A stretch of 64,000 nucleotides of DNA from Corallococcus macrosporus DSM 14697 (GTDB lineage Bacteria > Myxococcota > Myxococcia > Myxococcales > Myxococcaceae), in assembly GCF_002305895.1 (NCBI RefSeq), contig NZ_CP022203.1, positions 4,690,501-4,754,500 on the forward strand. The letters run 5' to 3'. The position numbers and the translations under genes are program-made. Under the pieces are notes generated by a model, which searched no databases, was not told the origin of the DNA, and saw only the letters and a program-made list of their open reading frames with translations. This document shows positions 1 to 10,614 of this stretch, piece by piece; the first letter of the stretch is position 1; the number at the start of each line of letters is the position of its first letter.

Positions 1-333
1 GCGGAGCGCGTCACGGAGGTGGCCCGGCCGCTGCGGGAGGGCGTGTCGGGCGCGCTGTGGCGGACGTCGAAGGCCTGCGCCGTGGCCGGGCTGGTGCTGG
101 ACCTGCTGCCCCGGCGTCGTCGATGGGCGCGGGTGGCGGCGGACGTGCTGACCACGGTGGGCGCGGTGTCGGCCCGCTTCGCCCTCTTCGAAGGCGGCAA
201 GGCCTCCGCGCGCAATCCGCAGGCGACCTTCCAGGCGCAGCGTCGGGGGCTCGGCGCGGCGGAGGCCATCGCGAACCACACCCTCGCCTCCGATGGCCGG
301 CCGTTGAGCTTCCCGCTCCGGGTGCTGCGCTAG
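1..333 (+). CDS. NrfD/PsrC-like membrane anchor subunit, C-terminal fragment
   Basis: Only the last 110 codons lie in the window; the frame is open from base 1 and stops at TAG 331-333. The tail contains RFALFEGGKASARNPQATF followed by Q-A-Q-R, which resembles the C-terminus of NrfD/PsrC-type quinone-interacting membrane anchors, where a helix leads into a G-(K/R)-x-S-A-x-x-P-x-A-T-F stretch. Members of that family pass electrons between quinone and an iron-sulfur partner in respiratory complexes. The catalytic partner would lie upstream, outside the window. Family assignment rests on this C-terminal motif alone. Confidence 0.6.
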   Translation, partial: AERVTEVARPLREGVSGALWRTSKACAVAGLVLDLLPRRRRWARVAADVLTTVGAVSARFALFEGGKASARNPQATFQAQRRGLGAAEAIANHTLASDGRPLSFPLRVLR

Positions 334-535
334 CGTTTCCTCCAGGGAATGGCATGGAGCAGGCACCCGCCCGCCTCCCCGACCTGCGGCCAGGAGCCAG
401 ACGCGACCGAACGTTTTCTTCCAGGCGCAAGCCCGGGGCGTCCCTGGCGGGTTGATACATCGAGCCTGCCACGTCGAGCGCCCTCTCATGCGGGACGTGC
501 CTGGCGATGTCCAGCTTCCCAAATGGGGTATCGCG

Positions 536-2194
536 ATGGCGAGCGTTGCGGGTGTCATCCGCCGGCATCAGGACGAAATCATCCGGCGTTGGACCGAGGA
601 GGCGTCCCGCGCCGCCTCCGCCCGGGGGCTGGACGGGCCCGAGTTCAAGAACGTCATGCCCACCTACCTGGCCTCGCTCGCCGACGAGGAAGGGGCACCT
701 GGCACGCTGGCCAGCGTCCGGCAGGCGCACGTCGAGAGCCATGTGGCCGCCCGCCTCCGGCAGGGCTTCAACGTGGCGGAGGTCATCGAGGAGTTCGCCA
801 TCCTGGGGCGGTGCATCACCAGCATGTGGTTGAACGCTCCGACTGAAGCCCGTCCCAGCGCCCTTGACGTCGAGCGGCTCTTCACCGGCCTGCATGCCGC
901 TTCAACCGTCGTGACGGAGCGCTTCAGCCGGCACCTGAACGAGGATGAGCAGACGGAAAAGCGCTACATGCGGCTCCTCCAGAAGGTGACCAGCGAGGCC
1001 ATCCTGGAGGAGGAGCCGACGTCCCTGCGTGACCTCTTGAAGGAAATCCTCGCGTTGCTCATCGAGGCCATGGGGGCGCAGAGCGCGGCCGTGCTCCTGT
1101 ATGAAGCCGAGGGAGAAAAGCTCGTAACGGCGGCCGCGGCGGGACTGGCGAGCGAGCACCTGGAGCAGCACGCGACCTCGATGCGCCCCTGCTCCCTTCT
1201 CCGAAAGGTTGGCGCGGGGGGCGAGGAGACCCGCTCGGTCTCGGATGAGGCGACGGCGCCGCTCGAGGTGAGCCCCACGCTTCGCCAGCACGGGTTGAAC
1301 ACGCTGTTCGGCGTCCGGCTCCCCCTTCACCGCGCGCTGGTGGGCTTCGTCTACGTCGGCCTCGCCGAGGTCCGGGACTTCACCGCCCGGGAGAAGGAGC
1401 GACTCCTGTCGCTGGGACAACAACTGATTGTCCACCTGGACAACGCCAAGCTGTACGCGGAACTACGAGAGAAGATTGAGGCATTGCAGGCCGAACGCGC
1501 GCTCCGCGAGCGCTTCGTGTCCGTCCTCGCCCATGACCTTCGCGGGCCGCTGTCGGCGGCGAAGTCAGGGGCCCAGCTCCTCATGCGGCACCCCGAGCGT
1601 CTGGACCAGCGACGTAACCTGGCGCTGCGCATCGATCAGAACATCGAGCGCACCGACCAGATGGTGCGGGACCTGCTCGACGCGAACCGCATCCGGGCAG
1701 GCCAGCGGCTCCCGCTTCGACTCGATACGTGTGACCTGGGCATCATCGCGCGGGAGGTTTTTGAAGAGCTGACGGCGCTTCATGGCGAGCGCTTCATTCT
1801 CCTGGCGGAGGAGCGCGTCCGGGGAATCTGGAGCGCGGAGGAGCTCCGCCGCGCCCTCTGGAACCTGGGCAGCAACGCCCTCAAGTACGGCTCCCCCACG
1901 GAGCCCATCACCTTCACCGTCAAGCGGGACGGCGACCGGGCGCGAGCGTCCGTCCACAACTTCTGCTCCGTCATCGCGCCCGAGGATCAGGAGCGGATCT
2001 TCAAGCCCTTCTCCCGGACGCAGTCCGCGCACGCGGGCCCCGCCGCGGGCTGGGGGCTCGGACTGACGCTCGTCTGGGGGTGTGCGCAAGCCCACGGAGG
2101 CAGGGTCACGCTCCAGAGTGACGAAGCGACTGGGACGACCTTCACCCTGGAGCTGCCGCCAGACGCCCGGCCGTTCCAGCCGCATACGCCCTGA
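536..2194 (+). CDS. GAF-domain sensor histidine kinase (RsbRD-like N-terminus)
   Basis: About 552 residues. The N-terminal 130 residues (start MASVAGVIRRHQDEIIRRW) resemble the helical RsbRD/globin-sensor-like input domain often found on myxobacterial kinases. A GAF-like sensory domain follows at roughly 185-310, then a short coiled coil and a HisKA domain with the phospho-accepting His333 in LAHDLRGPLSA. The C-terminal HATPase has an N box (LWNLGSNALKYG) and a G box (GWGLGLTLVWG). No membrane segment is visible, so a cytoplasmic sensor is likely. Earlier in-frame ATGs exist at 452 and 488; 536 was chosen because the conserved part begins there, but no start has a strong Shine-Dalgarno. No response regulator lies next to it. 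It sits 231 bases upstream of mrpA, so a regulatory link to cation homeostasis is possible but unproven. Confidence 0.85.
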   Translation: MASVAGVIRRHQDEIIRRWTEEASRAASARGLDGPEFKNVMPTYLASLADEEGAPGTLASVRQAHVESHVAARLRQGFNVAEVIEEFAILGRCITSMWLNAPTEARPSALDVERLFTGLHAASTVVTERFSRHLNEDEQTEKRYMRLLQKVTSEAILEEEPTSLRDLLKEILALLIEAMGAQSAAVLLYEAEGEKLVTAAAAGLASEHLEQHATSMRPCSLLRKVGAGGEETRSVSDEATAPLEVSPTLRQHGLNTLFGVRLPLHRALVGFVYVGLAEVRDFTAREKERLLSLGQQLIVHLDNAKLYAELREKIEALQAERALRERFVSVLAHDLRGPLSAAKSGAQLLMRHPERLDQRRNLALRIDQNIERTDQMVRDLLDANRIRAGQRLPLRLDTCDLGIIAREVFEELTALHGERFILLAEERVRGIWSAEELRRALWNLGSNALKYGSPTEPITFTVKRDGDRARASVHNFCSVIAPEDQERIFKPFSRTQSAHAGPAAGWGLGLTLVWGCAQAHGGRVTLQSDEATGTTFTLELPPDARPFQPHTP

Positions 2195-2328
2195 GCGGGA
2201 GCGCGTCCACGGGGCAGGACTTGCCGCCACCCCGGGGCGGCGTCGAGCGGGTGGATGGCGCAGGGCCACCACCGCCCGCGACGCGGCTTCCAGCCGCCCG
2301 TCCAGCGGCCGGGGCGGCGCGCGGGCAC

Positions 2329-2372
2329 TGGTGGACACTTCCCGCCAGGGCGGGACACGGGAATGTCCACCA
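2329..2372. promoter_or_regulatory. Long imperfect dyad upstream of mrpA
   Basis: TGGTGGACA (2329-2337) pairs with TGTCCACCA (2364-2372). Just inside, TTCCCG (2339-2344) pairs with CGGGAA (2358-2363), leaving one bulged C and a 13-nt loop, so 15 of 16 stem positions pair. It ends 53 bases before the chosen mrpA start and is the only strong structure in the 231-base gap. It could be an operator or a leader hairpin controlling the Mrp operon. There is no U tract, so it is not a classic terminator. Confidence 0.5.
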
Positions 2373-2425
2373 CTGGCCCCCTCGCGCTGCGTGCAAGGAA
2401 GAAGCCTGGAGGTGGCACTCGGGCA

Positions 2426-4752
<2,327 letters not shown>

Positions 4753-4756
<4 letters not shown>

Positions 4757-5196
4757 ACCCCGTGGTGATGCACACCGTGGCGCGGATGATGACGCCGGTG
4801 CTGCTGCTCTTGTCCCTGGTGCTGGCCGCGCGCGGCCATGACATCCCCGGTGGAGGCTTCGTCGGGGGCCTGATGGCGGCGACCGCGTTCGCGCTGCAGA
4901 TGGTGGCCTTCGGCCGGCCAGCCGCGCGCAGACAGCTGCGGGTGCACCCCACCCGGCTGGCGGCGGCGGGGCTCCTGCTCACGCTGGCCAGCGGCCTCCC
5001 CGCGATGCTGGAGGGCCGCGCCTTCCTCTCCGGCCTCTGGGCCCGCGTGCCCCTGCCCTGGACGGACGGCCTGAAGGTGGGCACGCCCCAGCTCTTCGAC
5101 GTGGGCGTCTACCTGGCCGTCCTGGGCACGGCGATGTCCTTCATCCTGGGCATGGCCCGGGGCGAGGACACCACCGCGCTGGAGCCGAGGAGCTAG
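4753..5196 (+). CDS. mrpB: Mrp antiporter subunit B
   Basis: 147 residues with about four membrane helices. It matches MrpB, including the motif ARGHDIPGGGFVGGLMAATA near residue 28, which is diagnostic for MrpB/MnhB. Its ATG overlaps the mrpA stop (ATGA), implying translational coupling. MrpA and MrpB sit together in the Mrp complex and help form the cation pathway. Another in-frame extension upstream is only open reading through mrpA and is not used. Confidence 0.92.
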
Positions 5197-5198
5197 GC

Positions 5199-5558
5199 AT
5201 GGAGCTGTTCCTCGCGCTCACGGTGGGGGGCCTCTTCGCGGCGGGGCTGTACTGCCTGATGCTCCACAGCGTCGTCCGGCTCGCGCTGGGGCTGGTGCTC
5301 CTGGGCAGCGCCACCAACCTGCTGCTGTTCACCGTCAACGGCCTGCAGCGCGGCTTCGCGCCCCTGGTGCCCGAGGGCCAGCAGGCGCTCACCGGCCCCT
5401 TCGCGGACCCGCTGCCGCAGGCCTTCATCCTCACCGCCATCGTCATCAACTTCGGCCTCCTCGCGCTGCTGCTGGTGCTGGTGCACCGCACCGCGCAGGA
5501 GACGGACACGGATGACACGCGCGCCCTGCGCACCGAGCTGAAGGACTCCCAGCAATGA
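5199..5558 (+). CDS. mrpC: Mrp antiporter subunit C (NuoK-like)
   Basis: 119 residues, three membrane helices, NuoK/MnhC-like: LYCLMLHSVVRLALGLVLLG and SATNLLLFTVNGL near the N-terminus, then QAFILTAIVINFGLLALLL. Start ATG 5199 follows an AGGAG site with six-base spacing, two bases after the mrpB stop. Within Mrp it provides a small membrane subunit homologous to complex I NuoK. The last codons overlap the mrpD start. Confidence 0.92.
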   Translation: MELFLALTVGGLFAAGLYCLMLHSVVRLALGLVLLGSATNLLLFTVNGLQRGFAPLVPEGQQALTGPFADPLPQAFILTAIVINFGLLALLLVLVHRTAQETDTDDTRALRTELKDSQQ

Positions 5559-7060
5559 CGGCCACCGCGCTGCTCAGCCTGCCCATGATCCTGTGCCTGG
5601 GCGCCGCGGCCGCGGGGCAGCTCACCCCGTCCCGCGCGTGGCCGCGCCGCTGGCTGGCGTTGATGACCATGGTGGCCGTCACCGCGGTGGGCGCCATGCT
5701 CCTGGTGACGGTGCGCCGCCAGGGCGTCCAGGCGATGCAGGTGGGCGGCTGGGCCGCGCCCTTCGGCATCACCCTGGTCGCGGACCTGCTGAGCGCCCTG
5801 CTGGTGCTCGTCACCGGGCTGATGGGGCTCACGGTGGTGTCCTACTCCGCGGCCACGCTCCCGGCGTCACGCGAGGCGGGCGCCTACTACCCGCTGGTGC
5901 TGGTGCTGGTGGGGGGCGTGTGCGGCGCGTTCCTCACCGGCGACCTCTTCAACCTCTTCGTGTGGATCGAGGTCATGCTGGGCGCCTCCTTCGTGCTGCT
6001 CGCGCTGGAGGCCCGGCAGGAGCAGCTCGAGGCGAGCATCAAGTACATGTCGCTGAGCCTGATGGGCTCGGTGGTGCTGCTGTGCGCCGTGGGGCTCTTG
6101 TACGGCGTGGCGGGCACGCTGAACCTGGCGGACCTGTCCGTCCGGGCGCCGGGCCTGGGCACGCCGAGGCTGATGTCGGCCGTGTCCATGTTCTTCCTGG
6201 TGGCCTTCGCGCTGAAGGCCGGGGCCTTTCCCCTCTTCTTCTGGCTGCCGGCCTCGTACCACACGCCCCCGGCGGCGGTGACGACGCTGTTCTCCGCGCT
6301 GCTCACCAAGGTCGGCGTCTACGCCCTGGCCCGCGTCTTCACGCTCGTCTTCACCCAGGACCTGGAGCTCACCGGCACGCTGCTGCGGGTGATGGGCGGG
6401 CTCACCATGGTGACGGGCGTGCTGGGCGCGGTGGCGCAGTACGACATGCGCCGGCTGCTGTCCTTCCACATCATCAGCCAGATTGGCTACCTCATCGCCG
6501 CCCTGGGGCTGCTCACCCGGGGCGCGCTGACGGCGCTCATCGCCTTCCTCATCCACTACATCTTCGCGAAGTCGGCGCTCTTCCTCGTGAGCGGGGCCAC
6601 CGCGCGCGTCACCCGCACCTACGATCTGCACCAGATGGGCAACCTCTACCGGACGCAGCCCCTGCTGGCCGCGCTGTTCTTCATCCCCGCGCTGTCGCTG
6701 GCGGGGGTGCCCCCCTTCTCCGGCTTCTTCGCCAAGCTGGCCGTCATCCAGGCCGCGCTGCGGGCGGAGCACTGGGCCGTCGCGGGGACGGCGGTGGCCG
6801 TGGGCCTGCTCACCCTCTTCTCCATGATGAAGATCTGGCGCGAGGCCTTCTGGAAGGCGCCGCCGGAGAACCAGCCCCAGGAGCCGAACCGGCCGCTGAG
6901 CCTGGGGGACGGCGTGCTCGGGCCCTGCATGGCGATGACCACCTTCATGGTCGTCCTGGGCGTGGGCGCCGAGCCGCTCTTCGAGCTGGCGGACGCGGCG
7001 GCGGGCCAGCTCCTGGACCCCACCGAGTACGTGCGGGCGGTGCTGGGGGAGCAACCATGA
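5555..7060 (+). CDS. mrpD: Mrp antiporter subunit D (NuoM/N-like)
   Basis: 501 residues with about 14 membrane helices, the second large proton-translocating subunit of Mrp, homologous to NuoM/NuoN. Supporting motifs are TGDLFNLFVWIEVMLGASFVL (helix 5, conserved Glu), FALKAGAFPLFFWLPASYHT (helix 7, conserved Lys) and FHIISQIGYLIAALGL. The start overlaps the mrpC stop by four bases and the stop overlaps mrpE by four bases. The C-terminus (about 430-500) becomes hydrophilic, as usual in MrpD. Confidence 0.93.
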   Translation: MTATALLSLPMILCLGAAAAGQLTPSRAWPRRWLALMTMVAVTAVGAMLLVTVRRQGVQAMQVGGWAAPFGITLVADLLSALLVLVTGLMGLTVVSYSAATLPASREAGAYYPLVLVLVGGVCGAFLTGDLFNLFVWIEVMLGASFVLLALEARQEQLEASIKYMSLSLMGSVVLLCAVGLLYGVAGTLNLADLSVRAPGLGTPRLMSAVSMFFLVAFALKAGAFPLFFWLPASYHTPPAAVTTLFSALLTKVGVYALARVFTLVFTQDLELTGTLLRVMGGLTMVTGVLGAVAQYDMRRLLSFHIISQIGYLIAALGLLTRGALTALIAFLIHYIFAKSALFLVSGATARVTRTYDLHQMGNLYRTQPLLAALFFIPALSLAGVPPFSGFFAKLAVIQAALRAEHWAVAGTAVAVGLLTLFSMMKIWREAFWKAPPENQPQEPNRPLSLGDGVLGPCMAMTTFMVVLGVGAEPLFELADAAAGQLLDPTEYVRAVLGEQP

Positions 7061-7530
7061 CCGCGCTCCTCTGGAACCTGATGCTGGCGCTCCTCTGGGC
7101 GGCGATGCTGGGGAGCGTCACCCCGGCGAACCTCCTCACGGGGTTCGTGATTGGCTTCATCCTCCTGGCCTTCATCGACACGCCCCACCTGCCCTCGCGC
7201 TATGCCACGCAGACGTGGAACGTGGCGCGGCTGGTGGCGCGCGTCGCCTGGGACGTCCTGGTGGCCAACGCGCGGGTGGCCTATGAAATCGCCACGCCGA
7301 GGCTCATCTCCCGGCCGGCCATCTACCGCTATGACATGGAGGCGCGGACGGACGCGGAGATCACCCTGCTGACGCTCATCGTCACCTTCGCGCCCGGCAC
7401 GGTGGGGCTGGAGATCTCCGAGGACCGCAAGGCCCTCTACGTCCACGTGATGTTCGCCTCCACCCGGGAGGCGTTCTGCCGGGACCTCCGCGAGCGCGTG
7501 GAGATTCCCCTGCTGAGGGCACTGCGATGA
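7057..7530 (+). CDS. mrpE: Mrp antiporter subunit E
   Basis: 157 residues. Two N-terminal hydrophobic helices (VTPANLLTGFVIGFILLAFI) are followed by a cytoplasmic alpha/beta domain containing LLTLIVTFAPGTVGLEISED, typical of MrpE/MnhE, then YVHVMFASTREAFCRDLRERVE. ATGA overlaps join it to both mrpD and mrpF. MrpE is small and specific to Mrp, with no complex I counterpart. Confidence 0.9.
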   Translation: MTALLWNLMLALLWAAMLGSVTPANLLTGFVIGFILLAFIDTPHLPSRYATQTWNVARLVARVAWDVLVANARVAYEIATPRLISRPAIYRYDMEARTDAEITLLTLIVTFAPGTVGLEISEDRKALYVHVMFASTREAFCRDLRERVEIPLLRALR

Positions 7531-7808
7531 GCGGCTGGCTGCACGTCATCACCGAGGGCACCCTGGGCGCCATCTCCATCGCGATGCTGTTCTCCCTGCA
7601 CCGCCTGGTCCGCGGGCCGTCGCTGACGGACCGGGTGGTGGCGCTGGACCTCTTCTCACTCCAGACGGCGGCGGTCATCACCGTCTATGCCCTGTGGGTC
7701 GGGCAGCCGGAGCTGGTGGACGTGGCGCTGGTGCTGGCCGTCATCGGCTCCATGGGCACGCTCGTCATCGCGAGGTACCTCTACAGCGCGGGAAAGGGCC
7801 ACCGATGA
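7527..7808 (+). CDS. mrpF: Mrp antiporter subunit F
   Basis: 93 residues, three helices: LGAISIAMLFSLHRLVRGP, then LTDRVVALDLFSLQTAAVITVY, a characteristic MrpF/MnhF segment with the conserved Asp, and a final VALVLAVIGSMGTLVIARYL. Its ATG overlaps the mrpE stop and its stop overlaps mrpG. It is a bitopic-to-polytopic small subunit of the antiporter complex. Confidence 0.9.
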   Translation: MSGWLHVITEGTLGAISIAMLFSLHRLVRGPSLTDRVVALDLFSLQTAAVITVYALWVGQPELVDVALVLAVIGSMGTLVIARYLYSAGKGHR

Positions 7809-8176
7809 AGGACTTCCTCACCGCGGTGATGCTGGTCTCCGGGGCGCTGCTGATGCTCCTGGCCGGGCTGGGCCTGTTCCGCATGCCGGATCTGTTCCTG
7901 CGCCTCCAGTCCGCCGCGAAGGCCTCGTCGTTGGGCGTGGGCCTGCTGATGGGCGCGGCCGCGCTGGGGCTGGGCGACCTCAGCGTGGTGGCCCGGGCGG
8001 TGCTGGCCATCGCCTTCGTGTTCGTCATGACGCCGGTGGCCGCGCTGCTCATCGCCCAGGCCGCCTTCCGCGCCGGCCTGCCCCTGTGGGAGCGCACGCA
8101 CCAGAACGACCTGGAGGAACACCACCCCGCCGGCGGCCCCTACGAGCCCCGGCTGGGGCCCGACGGCGAGGACTGA
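7805..8176 (+). CDS. mrpG: Mrp antiporter subunit G
   Basis: 123 residues, three helices. MrpG/MnhG signature: GLGLFRMPDLFLRLQSAAKA followed by S-S-L-G-V-G, then VARAVLAIAFVFVMTPVAAL. The start overlaps the mrpF stop (ATGA). A hydrophilic tail of about 25 residues, rich in His, Asp, Glu and Pro, ends the operon. No terminator is obvious just downstream. Confidence 0.9.
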   Translation: MKDFLTAVMLVSGALLMLLAGLGLFRMPDLFLRLQSAAKASSLGVGLLMGAAALGLGDLSVVARAVLAIAFVFVMTPVAALLIAQAAFRAGLPLWERTHQNDLEEHHPAGGPYEPRLGPDGED

Positions 8177-9133
8177 GCTGCCGTGCGTCTCATGGCGGCG
8201 TGTGGATGAAGCGGACAGGCGGAGGCCGTTGCGTGAAGGGGCCGCCGCTTCCTTAATCCTGGTCAGCGGGTCGTCTGAGCGGCGCTGGCCGCCCACACGT
8301 GCCGGGCGCGCGTCGACGTCAGCGAATCACGGGCGCCATGAGGCGAGACGCCAGGGGGGCCGGGGCGCACTTGAGGAGCTCGCTGTTGGGAAATGTCGGG
8401 ACATTTCGCGGCGCCAAACCCCCGACATTCTCGAACAGCGAGCGCCGGGACCGGCTCCGCCCCCCGGCGAGAGGGCTCCGTCGAGGCGACACCACGGAGG
8501 GGGCGCCCACTGCGACGGCTCCTTCGCTCAGCGCAGGTGAGCCGCGCGATGAGGGCCCGGGCGCTGGCGGCCGACGGACGCGGCGGCCACGCGCTCGTGC
8601 GCATCCCGATGTCACCGAACTCGGAGCCAGACACGGTCTGGCCCGCGCCTGCCCGACTCTTCGGAGCGGGAAGATGCCCGCTGGGCAGCGGACGACACGC
8701 CTTGGAGGCACTGCGCGCGGCCCGGCCCGGCGACGGACATTGCCAGCGCGCGCGGTCGCTTCCCGCCAGGTCACGAGGCCGAAGCGGCGCGAAGAAACCA
8801 GGAGCGCCATGAAACACACGCGGCGGCGGGAGTTCCAGGCGGAGCGCGCGAGCGCCCTCCCCCGCGTCCACGGGCATCGGCGCGCCATGCTCGGGATGCG
8901 AATGCGCCTCGCCATACAGCGACGGGGGCGGCCGGGCGCCCATGTTCTGGGCGACGATGCTCTGCCCGTCTCCCAGAAAGAGGCCCATTCACCGCCCAGG
9001 CAGGCACCGGCCCGCACCTGGCGGAGCGGCGATTCAGGGCGATAGGACGGACCTCACGGCCTGTCCGCTACTCCAAGTCAGGGAGGGGCCCGTTGGCGAG
9101 CCCACACGGGCGTGCCTCCCGGACCGAGGCGGC
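8177..9133. other. 957-base gap without a convincing gene
   Basis: Several ORFs of 140-250 codons cross this stretch on both strands. Their translations are Arg/Pro/Ala/Ser-rich, have no recognisable domain and lack matching ribosome sites, as expected from random GC-rich DNA. The only clear structure is the nested palindrome at 8381-8440. The stretch may be a decayed gene or long control DNA between the mrp operon and the convergent symporter gene. Confidence 0.5.
8381..8440. repeat. Nested palindrome around AAATGTCGGGACATTT
   Basis: AAATGTCGGGACATTT (8391-8406) is a perfect palindrome with 7-base arms and a GG centre. The left half (CGCTGTTGGGAAATGTCGGG, 8381-8400) also pairs with a second inverted copy at 8421-8440 (CCCGACATTCTCGAACAGCG), so two alternative foldbacks are possible. 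No gene start lies close by. The structure could be an operator, a dispersed intergenic repeat or an RNA element. Confidence 0.55.
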
Positions 9134-10414
9134 TCAATCCGCCTTCACGGCGTTCTCCTCCAGCGCGACGGCGGTGGAGGCGCGGTTGTACACGGCGGTG
9201 TCGAGCAGGCCCTCCTCGCGCGCCACCAGCACCGGCACCAGCATCTGCCCGGTGACGTTCGTCAGCGTGCGCATCATGTCGAGGATGCGGTCGATGGCCA
9301 GCAGGTAGCCCAGGCCCTCCAGCGGCAGGCCCGCGGAGCTGAGCACCACCGTGGCCATGACCACCGCCGTCCCGGGCACGCCCGCGGTGCCGAAGCTGCC
9401 CAGCACCGACGCCAACAGGATGATGAAGTACTGCGACGCGGAGAGGTCCAGGTTGAAGTACTGCGCGACGAACAGCGACGCGATGGCCGGGTAGATGGCG
9501 CCGCAGCCGTCCATCTTGATGCTGGCGCCCAGCGGCACGGCGAAGGCCGCGTAGTCCTTGTTGACGCCCAGGTTGTGCGTCACCGAGCGCAGGGCCACCG
9601 GCATGGACGCGAAGCTGGACGCGCTGACGAAGGCCACCTGCATGCCCGGGGCGGCGCCGCGGAAGAAGCGCAGCGGGTTGAGCCCATGCGTCAGCAGCAG
9701 CCCGCCATACACGAAGACGATGTGCAGCGCGCACGCCACGTACAGCGCCAGCACGAGCTTGCCCAGCGGCAGCAGGCGCTCGAAGCCGTAGGTGCCCACC
9801 AGCGCGGCGATCAGCCCGAAGGTCCCCAGCGGCGTGAGCTCCAGCACGAAGCGCGTGACTTGAATCATCGCGTCGCTGGCCTCGCGGACCAGCTCCCGCA
9901 GCCGCGCCGTCTTCTCTCCCAGCTTGACCAGCGCGAAGCCCAGCAGGCCGGCGAAGAAGATGACCTGGAGGATCTTCCCATTCGCCAGCGCGGCGAACGG
10001 GTTGGTGGGCACCACGTCCAGCAGCACCTGCACCGGGCCGGGCACGTCCTTGGGCTTGAAGGACTCCGAGGCCATGAGCTGGCCCACGCCTTCCCCGGGG
10101 CGCAGCAGCGCGGCGACGCCCAGGCCCACGCCCACCGCCAGCGCCGCGGTGATGGCGAACCAGAGGAACGTCTTGCCGCCGAGCACCGCCATGCTCTTCT
10201 GCCCGTGGAGCGCCGCCACCGCGTTGATGACCGCGAAGAACACCAGCGGCGTGGCGATCATCTTGATGAGGTTGACGTAGAGCGTGCCCAGCGGCTGGAA
10301 CCAGGGCCCGGCCGGCTCCCCCACGAGCCACCCGGCCACGGCGCCGAGCACGAACGCCCCCAGGACACGCTGCCAGAAGGGGATGCGGAACCAGGCGGAC
10401 ACGAGCTTCTTCAC
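9134..10414 (-). CDS. DAACS-family dicarboxylate/amino acid:cation symporter
   Basis: 426 residues, about eight membrane helices plus two re-entrant hairpins, related to GltP/DctA. Seen: FQPLGTLYVNLIKMIATPLV near residue 40; FVSASSFASMPVAL (HP1, serine-rich tip); KMDGCGAIYPAIASLFVAQ replacing the usual N-M-D-G-T; and a GVPGTAVVMATVVLSSAGLP HP2 segment. It would carry glutamate, aspartate or C4-dicarboxylates inward with Na+ or H+. The Cys in MDGCG, where Thr is usual, may alter cation binding. GTG start 10412-10414 has a GAGAGGT site upstream. The gene is divergent from the oxygenase gene, with 200 bases between. Confidence 0.88.
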   Translation of the reverse strand: MKKLVSAWFRIPFWQRVLGAFVLGAVAGWLVGEPAGPWFQPLGTLYVNLIKMIATPLVFFAVINAVAALHGQKSMAVLGGKTFLWFAITAALAVGVGLGVAALLRPGEGVGQLMASESFKPKDVPGPVQVLLDVVPTNPFAALANGKILQVIFFAGLLGFALVKLGEKTARLRELVREASDAMIQVTRFVLELTPLGTFGLIAALVGTYGFERLLPLGKLVLALYVACALHIVFVYGGLLLTHGLNPLRFFRGAAPGMQVAFVSASSFASMPVALRSVTHNLGVNKDYAAFAVPLGASIKMDGCGAIYPAIASLFVAQYFNLDLSASQYFIILLASVLGSFGTAGVPGTAVVMATVVLSSAGLPLEGLGYLLAIDRILDMMRTLTNVTGQMLVPVLVAREEGLLDTAVYNRASTAVALEENAVKAD

Positions 10415-10614
10415 GGGGAGCGACCTCTCGACGGCGGGCGGCGGACGATAACCCCCACCCCCAGGCCACGCTGGGGGGAAGCGCAGATTTTGCGCTGGGA
10501 GTGCCCATGGGCCGGGGATCCGGGTTTTGCCGCACCCAACCCACCCCGGAGGGACGCCACAGAGCAGCAGGGCCTCCCATTTATTCCCGGGGAGCGGTAC
10601 ACCTGGGCCCCATC

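Noticed and set aside
8263-8988. 241-codon minus-strand ORF in the gap after mrpG
   Set aside because: Arg/Pro/Ser-rich translation, no start signal, no domain, crosses the nested palindrome.
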